Origin: Mesocentrotus franciscanus
Lineage: Eukaryota; Echinodermata; Echinoidea; Camarodonta; Strongylocentrotidae
NCBI GenBank assembly: GCA_037976565.1
Contig: CP137666.1
Span: forward strand, 4,134,060-4,198,059
DNA length: 64,000 nt
Reading direction: 5' to 3'
Shown: positions 11,091 to 21,626 of the stretch, one piece after another
Layout: each line of letters begins with the position of its first letter
How positions within the stretch are numbered: the first letter of the stretch is position 1
Program-made: the position numbers and the translations under genes
Notes under the pieces: generated by a model
Told to the model about the DNA's origin: nothing
The model's database searches: none
What the model saw: the letters and a program-made list of their open reading frames with translations, nothing else

Positions 11091-12101
11091 GCGGCGCTCT
11101 TGGAGGGGGCAGGGGGCACAGTGCACTTTTTCAAGCACCCCAAAAGTGCCCATTTTTACATAGAAAAGTGCCCCCTTTTACTTCTGGTAAGTGCCCCTTT
11201 TTCTTTTTAATAGGTACCCGTACCACATTCTTATAGGCTAATTGCCAATCATCACCTCTGATAAGTGCCCCCTTCACCTCTGATAATTACCCCTATTTGA
11301 ATGGGAGAGGTACCCTACTTACTTGGACAAGTGCCCCTTTTCCTTTCTAATAAGTGCCATTCCCTTCAGATAAGTGCTCCTTTTCATGTCTAATGAATGC
11401 CTATTTTACCTCTGAAAAGTACCCTTTTTATTTTGACACGTGCCCTCTCTTCCTTTCTAATATGTGCTCATTTTCCTTATTAATAAGAGTACTCCCCCTT
11501 CTCATAACAGATTAGTGCCCCTTTTCACCTTTGATAAATGCCCCTTTTAAATTCTAAAAAGTGCCCCTTTTCCTTCGACACCTCTGATAATTTATTAATC
11601 TTTTTACTTTTGCACATGTTCCTTTTCTTTTCTAATTAGTGTCCCTTTCCTTTCTGATAAGTGCCCCTTTTAATTTCTCCATAACATGTGCCCCTAATTT
11701 AAAGCGACTAAGAGCAAATTTTTCTTTAATTTTCCCCAAAGCTCCTTGCTATACGCTCGCTCACATTTTTTTCTTTTTATAAGATGTAATTTCTCGTACT
11801 GCAACCTCACAAATTCCTAAATTCTTTGCTCCTCGCTTCGCTCGCTCGCAAATAAATATTCAGACCATCACACCCAACTGCAAAATATGATGCTTAAGCA
11901 GTATTTTGGACCACGTAAAGAAAGAAACAAATATTGAAATCATCCCTGATAAAATTGTAATCACAATGTAGGGGTATAATATTATACCAATGTCTACAAA
12001 TTGTATATTTTCGCTTCGAGGTTTCCCTTTGTAGGTGCCCCTCTTTCCAGAAAGTGCCCTTTTTTGTTGGTGCCCCCTCCCTCTGGAAGACGCTCCGCCG
12101 C
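11091..12101. mobile_element. Inverted-repeat element carrying a degenerate GTGCCCC minisatellite
   Basis: The left end (GCGGCGCTCTTGGAGGGGGC from 11091) and right end (GCCCCCTCCCTCTGGAAGAC, then GCTCCGCCGC to 12101) are imperfect inverted repeats. Between 11120 and 11700 a unit of about 20-30 bp built on AAGTGCCCCTTTTCCTTTCTAAT is repeated many times with heavy divergence. No protein is encoded. The ends resemble GGGGCGGCGGAGC-type termini of non-autonomous DNA transposons; superfamily not determined. Confidence 0.55.
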
Positions 12102-12659
12102 CCCTAATTTATTGTATTCTTGCCCATTAATCTACAAGATTCTCCACCAAAGTATATAAAGCAAGATATTCTTGGCATAATGTATAGTTAAAGTTTCTCA
12201 GCACGACATGGTGGGCATCGCAATTTTCCTGATAACGTTGGGTGAAGGTTTCGCATAAATGAAATAGATTTGTCAACTGCTATATTTTAGTATTTTTAGA
12301 TAAATGTGTGACAAGTTATTGTACCCTGTCATACATTTTTTACCTTCTCAGCTATGATTTACCCTCATTGAAAAGTAAAGGTTTTGTTATTGAATTAAAA
12401 ATTCTAAAGCTTGGTGAATGTTACTAGTATAAGTCCCCCTGCATGGTACTTCATTATCATGTCATGCTAAAAGGCATTACATCATGGCAAGCATAATTCA
12501 TTTATATGTCTCATTTACATTTTCGAAATGAATATTGTACATCAATAAGCAGGAATAAATCTCATACTTCAGCATACACTGTCTTATTCTTTTTGGTAAG
12601 GTTTCCTTACCGATGCTGTTTTTAAACATGTAGCTTGGCCGACAATGGATACTCTCTTT

Positions 12660-12985
12660 TGACGTACAATGTTCAAACTCATTCATAATCTTGCTCCAAC
12701 TATTCTTTTAAACAGAAAAGTTCATTTTGACTCTGTCACTATAAGAAACTACCGAAGCTCAAACGAGATGATTTTTAGACTTCCAAAATGCCGCACCATT
12801 TTTTATCAGAATTCTTTTCTATATACTCTGGAGCTCCAAGATGGAACAACCTACCAGAAAATACTAGACTAGTCTTCAAAGCAGATTCTCATCATTCAAA
12901 TCGCTTCTCGAGTCGCAAAACATCTAATATTGTGTTTACAGTCCTACTCTATTTGGGTTTTTTTTTAATCAGCAATTAGATGAGG
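12660..12985 (+). mobile_element. LINE remnant, C-terminus of the reverse-transcriptase ORF
   Basis: The + strand reads MFKLIHNLAPTILLNRKV, then KCRTIFYQNSFLY, then after a frame change GAPRWNNLPENTRLV. The order 'FKLIHNLAPTYL ... APRWNNLP' is characteristic of the C-terminal tail of L2/CR1-type LINE proteins. At least one frameshift and no upstream catalytic domain, so a dead 5'-truncated copy. Confidence 0.65.
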
Positions 12986-13258
12986 AACGAGGAAATACGA
13001 TTGTACACAAGTCATGGTCATCATTATTATGTAATGTTCATAAATGGGTTTTACCGCTATACATTTTTACATTGTCTATCCCTTATTTATGCAAATTGGA
13101 AATTCTCATTTTATAATGTACTTTCATGAATTTAAAGTTTTAACGCAACTGATTTCTTTTACAATTTCTATCTGTCTATAATAAGTGATTAGACCTAAAT
13201 GAAGATGACAAGCAACGTCAATTTTCCTAATCTGTCAATGTATCAATGCCATCCCCTC

Positions 13259-13480
13259 TCTCTCCCTCATCATCCCTTTCTCTCTCCCACCTTCTCTCAC
13301 CCCTCTCTCTCTCTCTCTCTCTCTTCCCCTCTCCACTCTTCTTCCCATGTCACTTAGATCTAAGTTAGACCATGGACCTACTACATGCTTAGACCATTAT
13401 TTTCGCCTATACCCCACCATTCAACAGTTCTATCACGATACTCTCTCTCTAGCTCTCTCTCTCTCTCTCTCTCTCCAGAC
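13259..13480. repeat. (CT)n-rich low-complexity tract
   Basis: Uninterrupted CT runs at about 13301-13323 and 13439-13475 lie within a pyrimidine-rich stretch. The surrounding 12990-14135 contains no gene I recognise. Confidence 0.85.
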
Positions 13481-14138
13481 CACCCTCTTGCTCATGCTTT
13501 CTTGATTTTGATATCCTTATATTTGTAAATTTGTAGTAACATTCAATAGTATTAAACAAGACACTGTATTTTATGAAGTATACAATAATAATATTGTGAA
13601 CTGTGAAATGCCAGTATTATGTGTTTTGTATTTTAATTGCTTTTATTGTACATGAATTTAATAATTAGATAAATTTCTGTAACTGAAGAGGCTACTAAGG
13701 TGAAAGATGTGAAATAAATAAAAAATATTAATAAAATAGATAACAACGAGGCTTTAGGCCTACTGCGGCTTACAATATGACGTAACAACTGCGTATACAT
13801 ATTATTTTGCATCATGCATGAAGCGCGCCAAGGCCCTTGGTAACGAAAAAAGAAAAGCGCGTAAAATGCTTGCGCTAAACAATGGTTTCAAAACTACATA
13901 ATTTTCATATTGTTTGTTTGAACCCATCTGTAGTTAAGGGGGAAGCTGAGGGCTGCTGAATGAAAAATCAACAGTAGGCAAGTCAGTTAAGTGTGGTAAG
14001 TATAATTTCTATTCTTGTAATATATTTGGGATGATAGAAGAATATATATATTATATCTACCGTGAGAAGAATTTCACTTTAAAATTGATGTTAGGCCTAT
14101 GTTATCATATTAGGTGTGTGATTGGGTTTCATCCACGT

Positions 14139-14738
14139 CGTGTGTCCGGACAGGTTGGTTATCCGGACAGTTCATTTCAAGCAGTGATTTGAAGAACATT
14201 ACAAGCAATATTTAATAAATCGTTTAAGACTTATGTTGAACAAAATGTTAAAAAAGAGACAAAGAGTCTAGAATCTAGATCTATAGGTCTAGATCTAGAA
14301 TCTAGATTCATTTGTTTAGTGTTATTTGATGGATATTGTTGGTGACATCCAAAGACAAAAGACGAGGCTTTAATTGTGTTAAGTGTCCAGACACACGAAC
14401 CTATCATGATCTTACTTGAAATTTTCAATTGTCAGGAATCTTTTATTTTTATTTTTAAAGCCACTTAGACTAGATCTAGAGTCTATAATTATGATGGGGG
14501 GTTATAATGTGTCAGGAAAAAAATAAAGCCTGCACTTTTGCCTCTAGATTTAACGAAATAGACCTAGATATCTAGACCTATATGCATGAAAGAGCACTAA
14601 CCATCATAAATATTTATCCCTTATGATATTTTCTAGACGTCTAACGCAAGTCTTAAAAGATTTATGAAATATTGCATGTAAACTTCTTCAAATTACCATT
14701 TTAAATATAAACTGTCCGACACACAACCTGCCCGGACA
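14139..14738. mobile_element. MITE with TCCGGACA-containing terminal inverted repeats
   Basis: Left arm (about 14139-14264; starts GTGTCCGGACAGGTTG, includes TTACAAGCAATATTTAATAA) and right arm (about 14627-14738, inverted; ends CAACCTGCCCGGACAC) are complementary over roughly 110 bp, with TAGATCTAGA-rich filler between. No coding capacity. Confidence 0.6.
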
Positions 14739-14783
14739 CCCAACATCTAGTCTAGTTCTGAGTTAGAGCCTATAGGCCTACCC

Positions 14784-14826
14784 CATAGAGATATATACTT
14801 ACTAACATTAAGTATATATCTCTATG
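14784..14826. repeat. Perfect 16-bp hairpin between inverted MITE arms
   Basis: CATAGAGATATATACT and its exact complement are separated by 11 nt (TACTAACATTA). It sits between the inverted arm at 14627-14738 and the direct-orientation arm at 14839-14965, so it is the tip of a larger possible fold-back. Hairpin formation in RNA is inference. Confidence 0.7.
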
Positions 14827-14838
14827 CTATACCCCGAC

Positions 14839-15060
14839 CTGTCCGGACAGGTTGTGTATCCGGACAGTTGATTTAAAACAGCAATTTAAAGAAATTTACA
14901 AGCAATATTTCATAAATCTTCTAAGACTTAGAATTATGTTGGACAATATTATAAAGGACAAATATTCATAACGGCTGGTGCTATTTGATAAACATTTTTC
15001 GTTAAATCCGAAGGCAAAAGAGAAGGCTTTATAATTATATAGTTAGGTACACAGACGGCT
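14839..15060. mobile_element. Third arm of the TCCGGACA element, partial copy
   Basis: GTCCGGACAGGTTGTGTATC followed by TTTACAAGCAATATTTCATAA matches the left arm at 14139-14264 in direct orientation and continues to resemble it (GGCAAAAGAGAAGGCTTTA against GACAAAAGACGAGGCTTTA). No right arm is seen nearby, so the copy is solo or truncated. Confidence 0.55.
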
Positions 15061-17929
15061 CCAACAGGGAAATGGCGTTCACCAATTTTTAACGTGGATT
15101 CCGAAGTACAATTTAATGCTATAAACGATGCCACCACACTGATTTTTCTTCACCGTAAACTAGACTTTATAGACCTAAGTTTCGCCTAAAGCCGTAGATT
15201 CTATATAAAGGACAAATTTCGAATGCTAAAATCAACACCACTTTGGTGAATGAGAATCGTCCTTGTATACAGGCCTTATTTTATACACTTGTGTGAGCTT
15301 ATTGTGAGCTCAATCAAAGCCTGCTGGTGTGACCATGACCTTAGTTCGCTTTCTCAAAAAGTAGGTCATATTTCGAAAATCTGATACCACCAATGGAAAG
15401 AAGAAAAACAAATATTGACAAAAGATGAGCAAATTTTGCACTTTGCAGTCATTTGCGTCCGTTCCGACAAAATATTAACTTAAGGGTGTGACAAGGGTGT
15501 GGCAAACTTCATTTTGAGAGCAGATGTCATCAACATTTATTGTGAGTAAAAAGTGATACCAACTGTTGTATGATATTTTGCCTTGCAAATTATGCAATTA
15601 CCTTATATTTGATGGATCACATTTTTTGATAAATCAGCTGTAAACCCCCTTGCGCGACGTAAGGTTTTGTTGTTTTATGACTTTTTCGTGAGTTATTATT
15701 GCAGCGCGCATCGATTTTCGATTTTCGATTTTTTTCGACATCGATTTTTTTAGAACGCGATATCTCAGGAATCCTTAATTGACTCTTTTGACGATAAATT
15801 TTCTAGTTGTACCAATTTGTAGTAAAAAGCTTTGCCGTCCATTTGGTAATAATTGAAATAAATAAATTTGTGTAGAATATAATTATGACAAATCATGGAT
15901 CGAATATCACATTTCCTAATATTTTCAAACTTTGGTCACCCCATCATACAGCATGCATAGTATCTGAAATGAGATAGTTATCATTTTCTATCGATTTTAC
16001 AAGCAAAGTTTCAGAAAAGGAAAGGTTTATAGTTATGTGTAATCACTGTAATGTGTGTACATTATGATTACAATGAGAAGGCATTATGACAAGCACAAAT
16101 CCATGTCCCAGGTACATGAACATGTACGTGTACGTGTACCTGCATGAGCTATGGCTGCATAATATTTCTGAAAGAAGAATGCGCATTTGCCAGGTAGTCT
16201 ATATTATTATGAGGTTCATTTTAAAAATATTCAACACAATCATCAAAATTTTGAAATAGATGTTATCTCTACAGTTTTGTTAGACAATAAGCTTACAAAA
16301 GGCTGATGCAATAGCTGAAAATTATGGTTGAAAGAAGTATTTTTAAGAGTGCAAGGTTTATTAGTTTATTACAGTCTGTTATAAGGGATTTGTTCAATTA
16401 TTGAATTATCATATCATATCATAATTATCATCATGTTGGGGCACGCTACAAGAGTCCTATCTCGCACCCCTGCATGGGTAACGTGTCTGACACGGCCGGT
16501 TGTAGCAACCACTCCGAAGATCAATTTTACTTTAAATTAAGCTTGATCTAAGGAGACACGAACGAACGAACCTTTCTACATTTCAACCACTATCGTTATG
16601 ATGGCTTTTAATTAGGAAATGGAAGTGGTCGCAATGCAGCTGTTAATTTCACTTCCTTTTCTTGAAGCAATAATTACTCAGATAAACACACTGATTAAAA
16701 ATCATAGATTTCGTAAACTTCAATAAAGATATTTCTCTAACTGTGTTGTAATTAAGGTATCATGAGTCACGAGACCCGCAAGTCATATTTCATTTCCAGT
16801 ATTTTTCAAATAGTTTGTCGCATCAGTTTGTTCCTAATTCCTACCTATCTTGCAATCCTATATGAACAAGGTGAGACGTACTCACTAATCCAGTGTCCTA
16901 ATGCATTATAATCGAAAAACATACGTCATAATTCGTGATAAAACAAATTATTTGTTTTATACGTCTGACGGTCTGAATGCTAGCTGCACATTGAGTACAG
17001 TATACTCGATCTTTCGCCTTATGGCTGTGTTGGGGTAAACATTATTTAAGGCTGCACATGGGACTGCTTTACAAAGCCTGTCACATTCATCAGATAGGGG
17101 TTTTCAATCTTTGATTTCAGCATTCAAATTTTCTCATTGAAAGCTGGAATTTCGAAATTATGCAGTTTATACGTACTCGTTATAATGAGATCAATAAAAC
17201 AAGCAGTATTTATAATGATTACTACATTATGTCATTATTCAAGGTATACATGTACAGTAGGTGCCCGCGGAATAAAACTTATTATCAACGACAATCATCA
17301 ATGGGTTCAACACATCATATGCTTTAATATTTAAGTCAGTAAATTAAACGATTTTTCACGCATTTCCTATGGGATTGCGATGAATAGCTTCAGGGCCACC
17401 GGTGCATGCCCCCCCCCCCAGGTTGCACTCCCAACTCTGTTCTGTATTCATTATTGGTTTTGACTTTTTCATGTAAAGTCATTGCAACTATTCTAAAATA
17501 CAACCAGTCAGAAGCATTAGTTGTCAGCACTTAGCTTGACAAAATTCTAACGAGTTGATGGCGCAGTTTCTTGGTTTATAATTTGAGGGGACGTTTTTAG
17601 ATTTGGACTGAGTTCTTTTGTGTACTGAGGAACCCTATTGTTAATGTGCGGTCATGTTTCATTCATTTTTCTGAACTTCAGAAATCAACCTCATTCCATG
17701 CATTCCATTCAGACTGAATGGAATGGGATTGATTAACTCCCTTTGTGCATTTGTTCTTTCGAGGGGAAAATGAATGGAAAAGGGTGAAAAGTCAACAAAA
17801 TATTTTTTACAGTTAGAAAAGAGGAATGGTAAAAGGAAAGAGATAGACTGTGTTCAAGCCAACGGGAAAATATAGAAGGAAAATATATTACACTATATTT
17901 ATGAATATTACAGGGATTTGTATGCGAAA
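15061..17929. other. Intergenic, no recognisable gene
   Basis: Contains a CGATTTT-type tandem near 15708-15745, an ACATGTACGTGTACGTGTAC stretch near 16119, and a 12-C run near 17410. No conserved protein or RNA gene was recognised. Confidence 0.5.
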
Positions 17930-18530
17930 GGAGATAGTGATAAAGATGAAATGAAAGTTTTAATGAATTTTTGACGGTGTGGAAATAAATACTCTGTCCG
18001 AAGAAGAAGCAGACAGTTGTGAAGGTTTGCTATCGGAAGAGGAATGTTGGCATGCTTTAAAAGCCATGAATATAAATAAGTCGCCAGGTAGTGACGGTCT
18101 TTTTGTAGAATTCTACCGATGTTTTTGGGAGGAAAATAAAGAGCTTGTTGTTGGAAGTTCGAACGAGGGTCTTCATAATCAAGACATGTCATTGTCACAA
18201 TAACAAGCAATTCTTACTTTATTGTACAAAAAGGGCCCAACACTCTTTAAGAAATTGGCGGCCTACAGTATATCTTTATTAAATGTAGATGACAAAATTG
18301 CAGCTCAGGCTTTGTCCCAACGATTAAAAGGAGTAATTAATGTTATTGTTTCGTTTGATCAGTTTGGATTTATGAAGACATATAATTAGGGTATAATATG
18401 GCAACTGAAAATGTACGATTAGTCCAAAGTATTATTGACTACTGTGAGTTTGAGCGTGTTCCGGGTATTCTTATGTTCGTTGAAGTTTAAGCAAGCATTT
18501 GATAACGTGAATTATGCTTATTTTGTTTAA
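17930..18530 (+). mobile_element. L1/Tx1-like LINE fragment (reverse transcriptase N-terminal part)
   Basis: The + strand encodes, with stops and frameshifts, EINTLSEEEADSCEGLLSEE, then NKSPGSDGLFVEFYRCFW, a degraded 'LLYKKGP...AAYSISLLNVDDKIA' block, and FKQAFDNVNYAYFV just before 18531. This order matches the early reverse-transcriptase motifs of L1/Tx1-clade LINEs, ending at the (F)xxAFDxVN motif. The match stops there and a different LINE begins. Confidence 0.7.
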
Positions 18531-20010
18531 AACACTAGAAAAATTAGTTTCGGCAGGCAGCTTATACAGACCAACATTTAGTGTTGAAACAGCTCTGACC
18601 ATGGTGCAGAATGACCTATTGAAAACCCTTGATGACGGAAACGAAGCAATGCTGGTTCTCCTCGATCTTAGCTCAGCTTTTGACACCGTATACCACAGCA
18701 TCTTGCTGAAGAGGCTTTCAGCCTCCTTTGGCATCACAGGTGCTGTAAAAAACTGGCTTGCCTCCTACCTGGAGGGAAGCTAGCAACAACGAGTACTCGT
18801 TGATGGTAAGACGTCCAGCTCTGAAGAATTAGATGGGGAGTACCACAGGGGTCAGTGATAGGGCCACTGTAATTCATCTGTTGTACAACTCCTCTTCAGG
18901 GTATTGCAGAACAGCACAACGTTGAGTGTATGATGTATGCTGACGACCTGCAGTTGTACACAGCTACGAATCCTGCTACAAGACACGAGTCAAAAGAAAG
19001 ACTAGAGTTACAGTATGTATCAGTGAGATTGATCGCAATAGGATGAAGGATAACATGCTCGTTATCAATGATGACACAACTGAAATGCTTCATTTTACAT
19101 CATACAGAAAGCGTGGCCCTCATCAGCAACTGTCTCCACTCATGGTTGGTGTCACCAGCATCTCTAGCAGCACAACAGTACTGTACGAGATGTTGGAGTT
19201 GTGCTCGATAATTACTAAACTCTACGTCAAAATGTTCACTCCATCTGTCGGAATGCATCCCTATCTCTCTACAAAATCGGAAAGATAAGAAATCTCTTCG
19301 ACAATCACACAACTGAAATCCTTGTCCACTCCTTTTAACCTCCCTTCTTGATTTTTGTAATTCTCTCCTCATCAATCTCCCCAATAAAGACATCGCCAAG
19401 CTTCAGCGAATTCAAAACTCAGCTGCCTGCAGACTAGTTTCACTCCCACTCTACACAGGAACTCCGTTGGCTGCCCGTATCCCAGAGAATCCAGTACAAA
19501 GTCATCCTTCTAACTTTCAAGGCAATTCATCAAATCTGTCTCAGCGACATATCTGAACTTGTTACACCTTACGTTCCCACTCGATCCCTCCGCTCTGCAT
19601 CTCAACACCTCACGAACGACAGCACAAAGTCATACGGATCCAGAAGATTCTCATCTGCAGCTTCGCGTCTTTGGAGCTCCCTCTCACTAGCTTCCGAACC
19701 ATCACAGACTTAAATTTCTTCAAATCACAACTGAAATCTTGTTCAAAAACGCTTTCTGATGCCATTTTTACTGCAGTATTGCATTTCATCAAAATTTAAC
19801 TACAGGTGTACATGCATTACTGTACTTTGTCATAATTTGATTTCATTTTTCTGTAATATTGATGTTGATAATAATATTTCTTTAGTCTGTTCATGAATAA
19901 GTAGTTATCTGTAATGTTGTTGTTTTATTATTGTAAATCATTGATATTTTCTCTGAAGATGAAATGCGGTATAGAAGCCTAGGTTATTATTATTGTTATT
20001 ATTAACGAGT
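18525..20010 (+). mobile_element. L2/CR1-like LINE remnant
   Basis: LYRPTFSVETALTMVQNDLL and LVLLDLSSAFDTVYHSILL (18600-18710) are L2/CR1 reverse-transcriptase motifs; an MYADDLQLYT block near 18930 is the catalytic YADD box. A C-terminal tail follows with many stops (for example IAKLQRIQNSAACRLV near 19395 and the LNFFKSQLKSCSKTL tail near 19720). It ends in a 3' region with an ATT-type tail near 19985-20004. Frameshifted and inactive, it abuts the L1/Tx1-like fragment with no visible gap, so one element inserted into or recombined with the other. Confidence 0.75.
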
Positions 20011-20543
20011 AACTTTAGTATAACACAATTACACAGTCATGTATGTAGAAAGAAAATATATCATCTAACGTTTGATGCTCTTGAATCACTTATGTTAAAT
20101 TTGGGCCCTTGAAATAAGATTTTGGGTACCTGAGACATATTTGGCTATCAAAGCCTCATAACCACAGTGTATCATTGTATTTTTAGACAGAAATAGAGAT
20201 TTTCTGTTTTCCTATTACCCAAGAAAATAGTTCAAAGCAGGTGCTGGTACTTTGGGTCCTTTTTGAGCAACTTTAGTGCCCCTGTGGTCATCTGTTGGTC
20301 TTTATTCATACCATGTTTTCATTGTATTGTTAATAGTGGATTTTGTACACCAAATGAACATTTTCAGCCAAAATATTTCTTCTGAAATACATGAAACTAC
20401 TGGTTGGCCCCTAAAACAACAAAAAATGTACTTTGGGCGCCGATTTTTAAAAATCAGTCGGTGACATCTTTTGTAGCATTAAATTTTACAACGAAATCTA
20501 CATTTAAAAAATGTGAACACCATTTCCCTGTGGGAGCCGTCTG

Positions 20544-20882
20544 CAGTGGCGGATCCAGGGGGGGCCCCCTCCCCTAGAAAAAAAAGCAGGTAAAAACACC
20601 CTATTTTGGAAAAAAAAGAAGTTAGGCCCCCTCCCCTGGCGCCCAAGGGAGGGGGGTGGTGGTGGAAAAAAAAATAACCCTTCCCGAAGGGAAATTTTTT
20701 TTTTCGGGTGCCAAAAAAAAAAAATTGTGCTAACTACCCCTGGCGCCCAAGGGGTGGTGGTGGGGAAAAAAATTACCCTTCGGGTGCCAATTTTTTTTTT
20801 TGCTCACTACCACCCCACTGAGCGAAAAATCGCGGGCCCCTTTTTAGGCCCCCTCCCTTGCCGCCGGCTGGATCCGCCCCTG
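20544..20882. mobile_element. hAT-like MITE with 8-bp target duplication
   Basis: Terminal inverted repeats CAGTGGCGGATCCAGG and its near-complement GGATCCGCCCCTG are flanked by the 8-bp direct repeat GCCGTCTG (20536-20543 and 20883-20890), the hallmark length of hAT insertions. The interior holds two diverged copies of a GGCGCCCAAGGG...GGTGGTGG / CGGGTGCCAA module with A- and T-runs and no transposase. A related terminus (CAGGGGCGTATCCAGG) starts at 63871. Confidence 0.85.
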
Positions 20883-21235
20883 GCCGTCTGTGTACCTAAA
20901 TATTATGTTTGTTAAGTGTCCGGACAACCAACCCCTCTTTTTTCTGCAGATCAATAACAACAAAAGAAAGCATAGTTTTGAAATTGAAAATGGGCACATC
21001 TAGAATTCATGTTTAATTTATTTTATGCCAACAAGTAGATTCTCGATTCATTTTCCTTTGCATTGCGCTTACTCTGTTTCAAATAAAATTGGACCTGATG
21101 AATATATCATTATAGACATTAACATGTGATGACAGAATATTAACGTCCGATGCATTATAGGCGTCTGGTAATTTTTGTATTTGTTTTTATTTGTTATTTT
21201 TTGATAGAGCAACAGTCCTGGATCCGATATCATCA

Positions 21236-21626
21236 ATGGCATCCGCAGTGTGGCAGAAACTTGGACCACGTGGCCTGGCTGTCATGGCAGCTGCGGCTAC
21301 TGGAATAGGCATCGGGGTGACCTACCTCTCGTCACCCCAACGGGAGACAAGCTGCTGCCAACTGCACCTTGTGCGAAGATGGCACCTACAACCCTGTCTT
21401 TGGCCAGAAGTCAAACTTCCCACCCTCGGCCAACTTCCCAGACCTCTCGAAGCACAATAACGTGATGGCTTCCCACTTGACTCCAGGCATCTATAGCCGT
21501 CTCAGCAACCTGTCCACACCCAATGGCTTCACTCTGGACGAGTGTATCCAGACAGGGGTAGATAACCCAGGGCATCCTTTCATCAAGACGGTCGGCATGG
21601 TAGCCGGGGACGAGGAGTCATATGAG
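21236..21626 (+). CDS. CKMT: Creatine kinase coding exon 1: presequence, with apparent 1-bp frameshift
   Basis: ATG at 21236 opens [16 protein letters not shown] and [17 protein letters not shown], a positively charged then hydrophobic leader like mitochondrial presequences. The kinase frame ([11 protein letters not shown], then [10 protein letters not shown]) lies one base later and has a stop at 21318-21320, so the two frames must switch between 21321 and about 21345. One surplus C in the CCCC run at 21335-21338 would explain it. A GT...AG pair of 16 nt there (21331-21346) would also restore the frame but is far too short for an intron. The exon ends TATGAG|GTACAT. Confidence 0.8.

Noticed and set aside
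21331..21346. 16-nt GT...AG that restores the creatine kinase frame
   Set aside because: Far below the minimum length of a spliceosomal intron; a single-base error is simpler.
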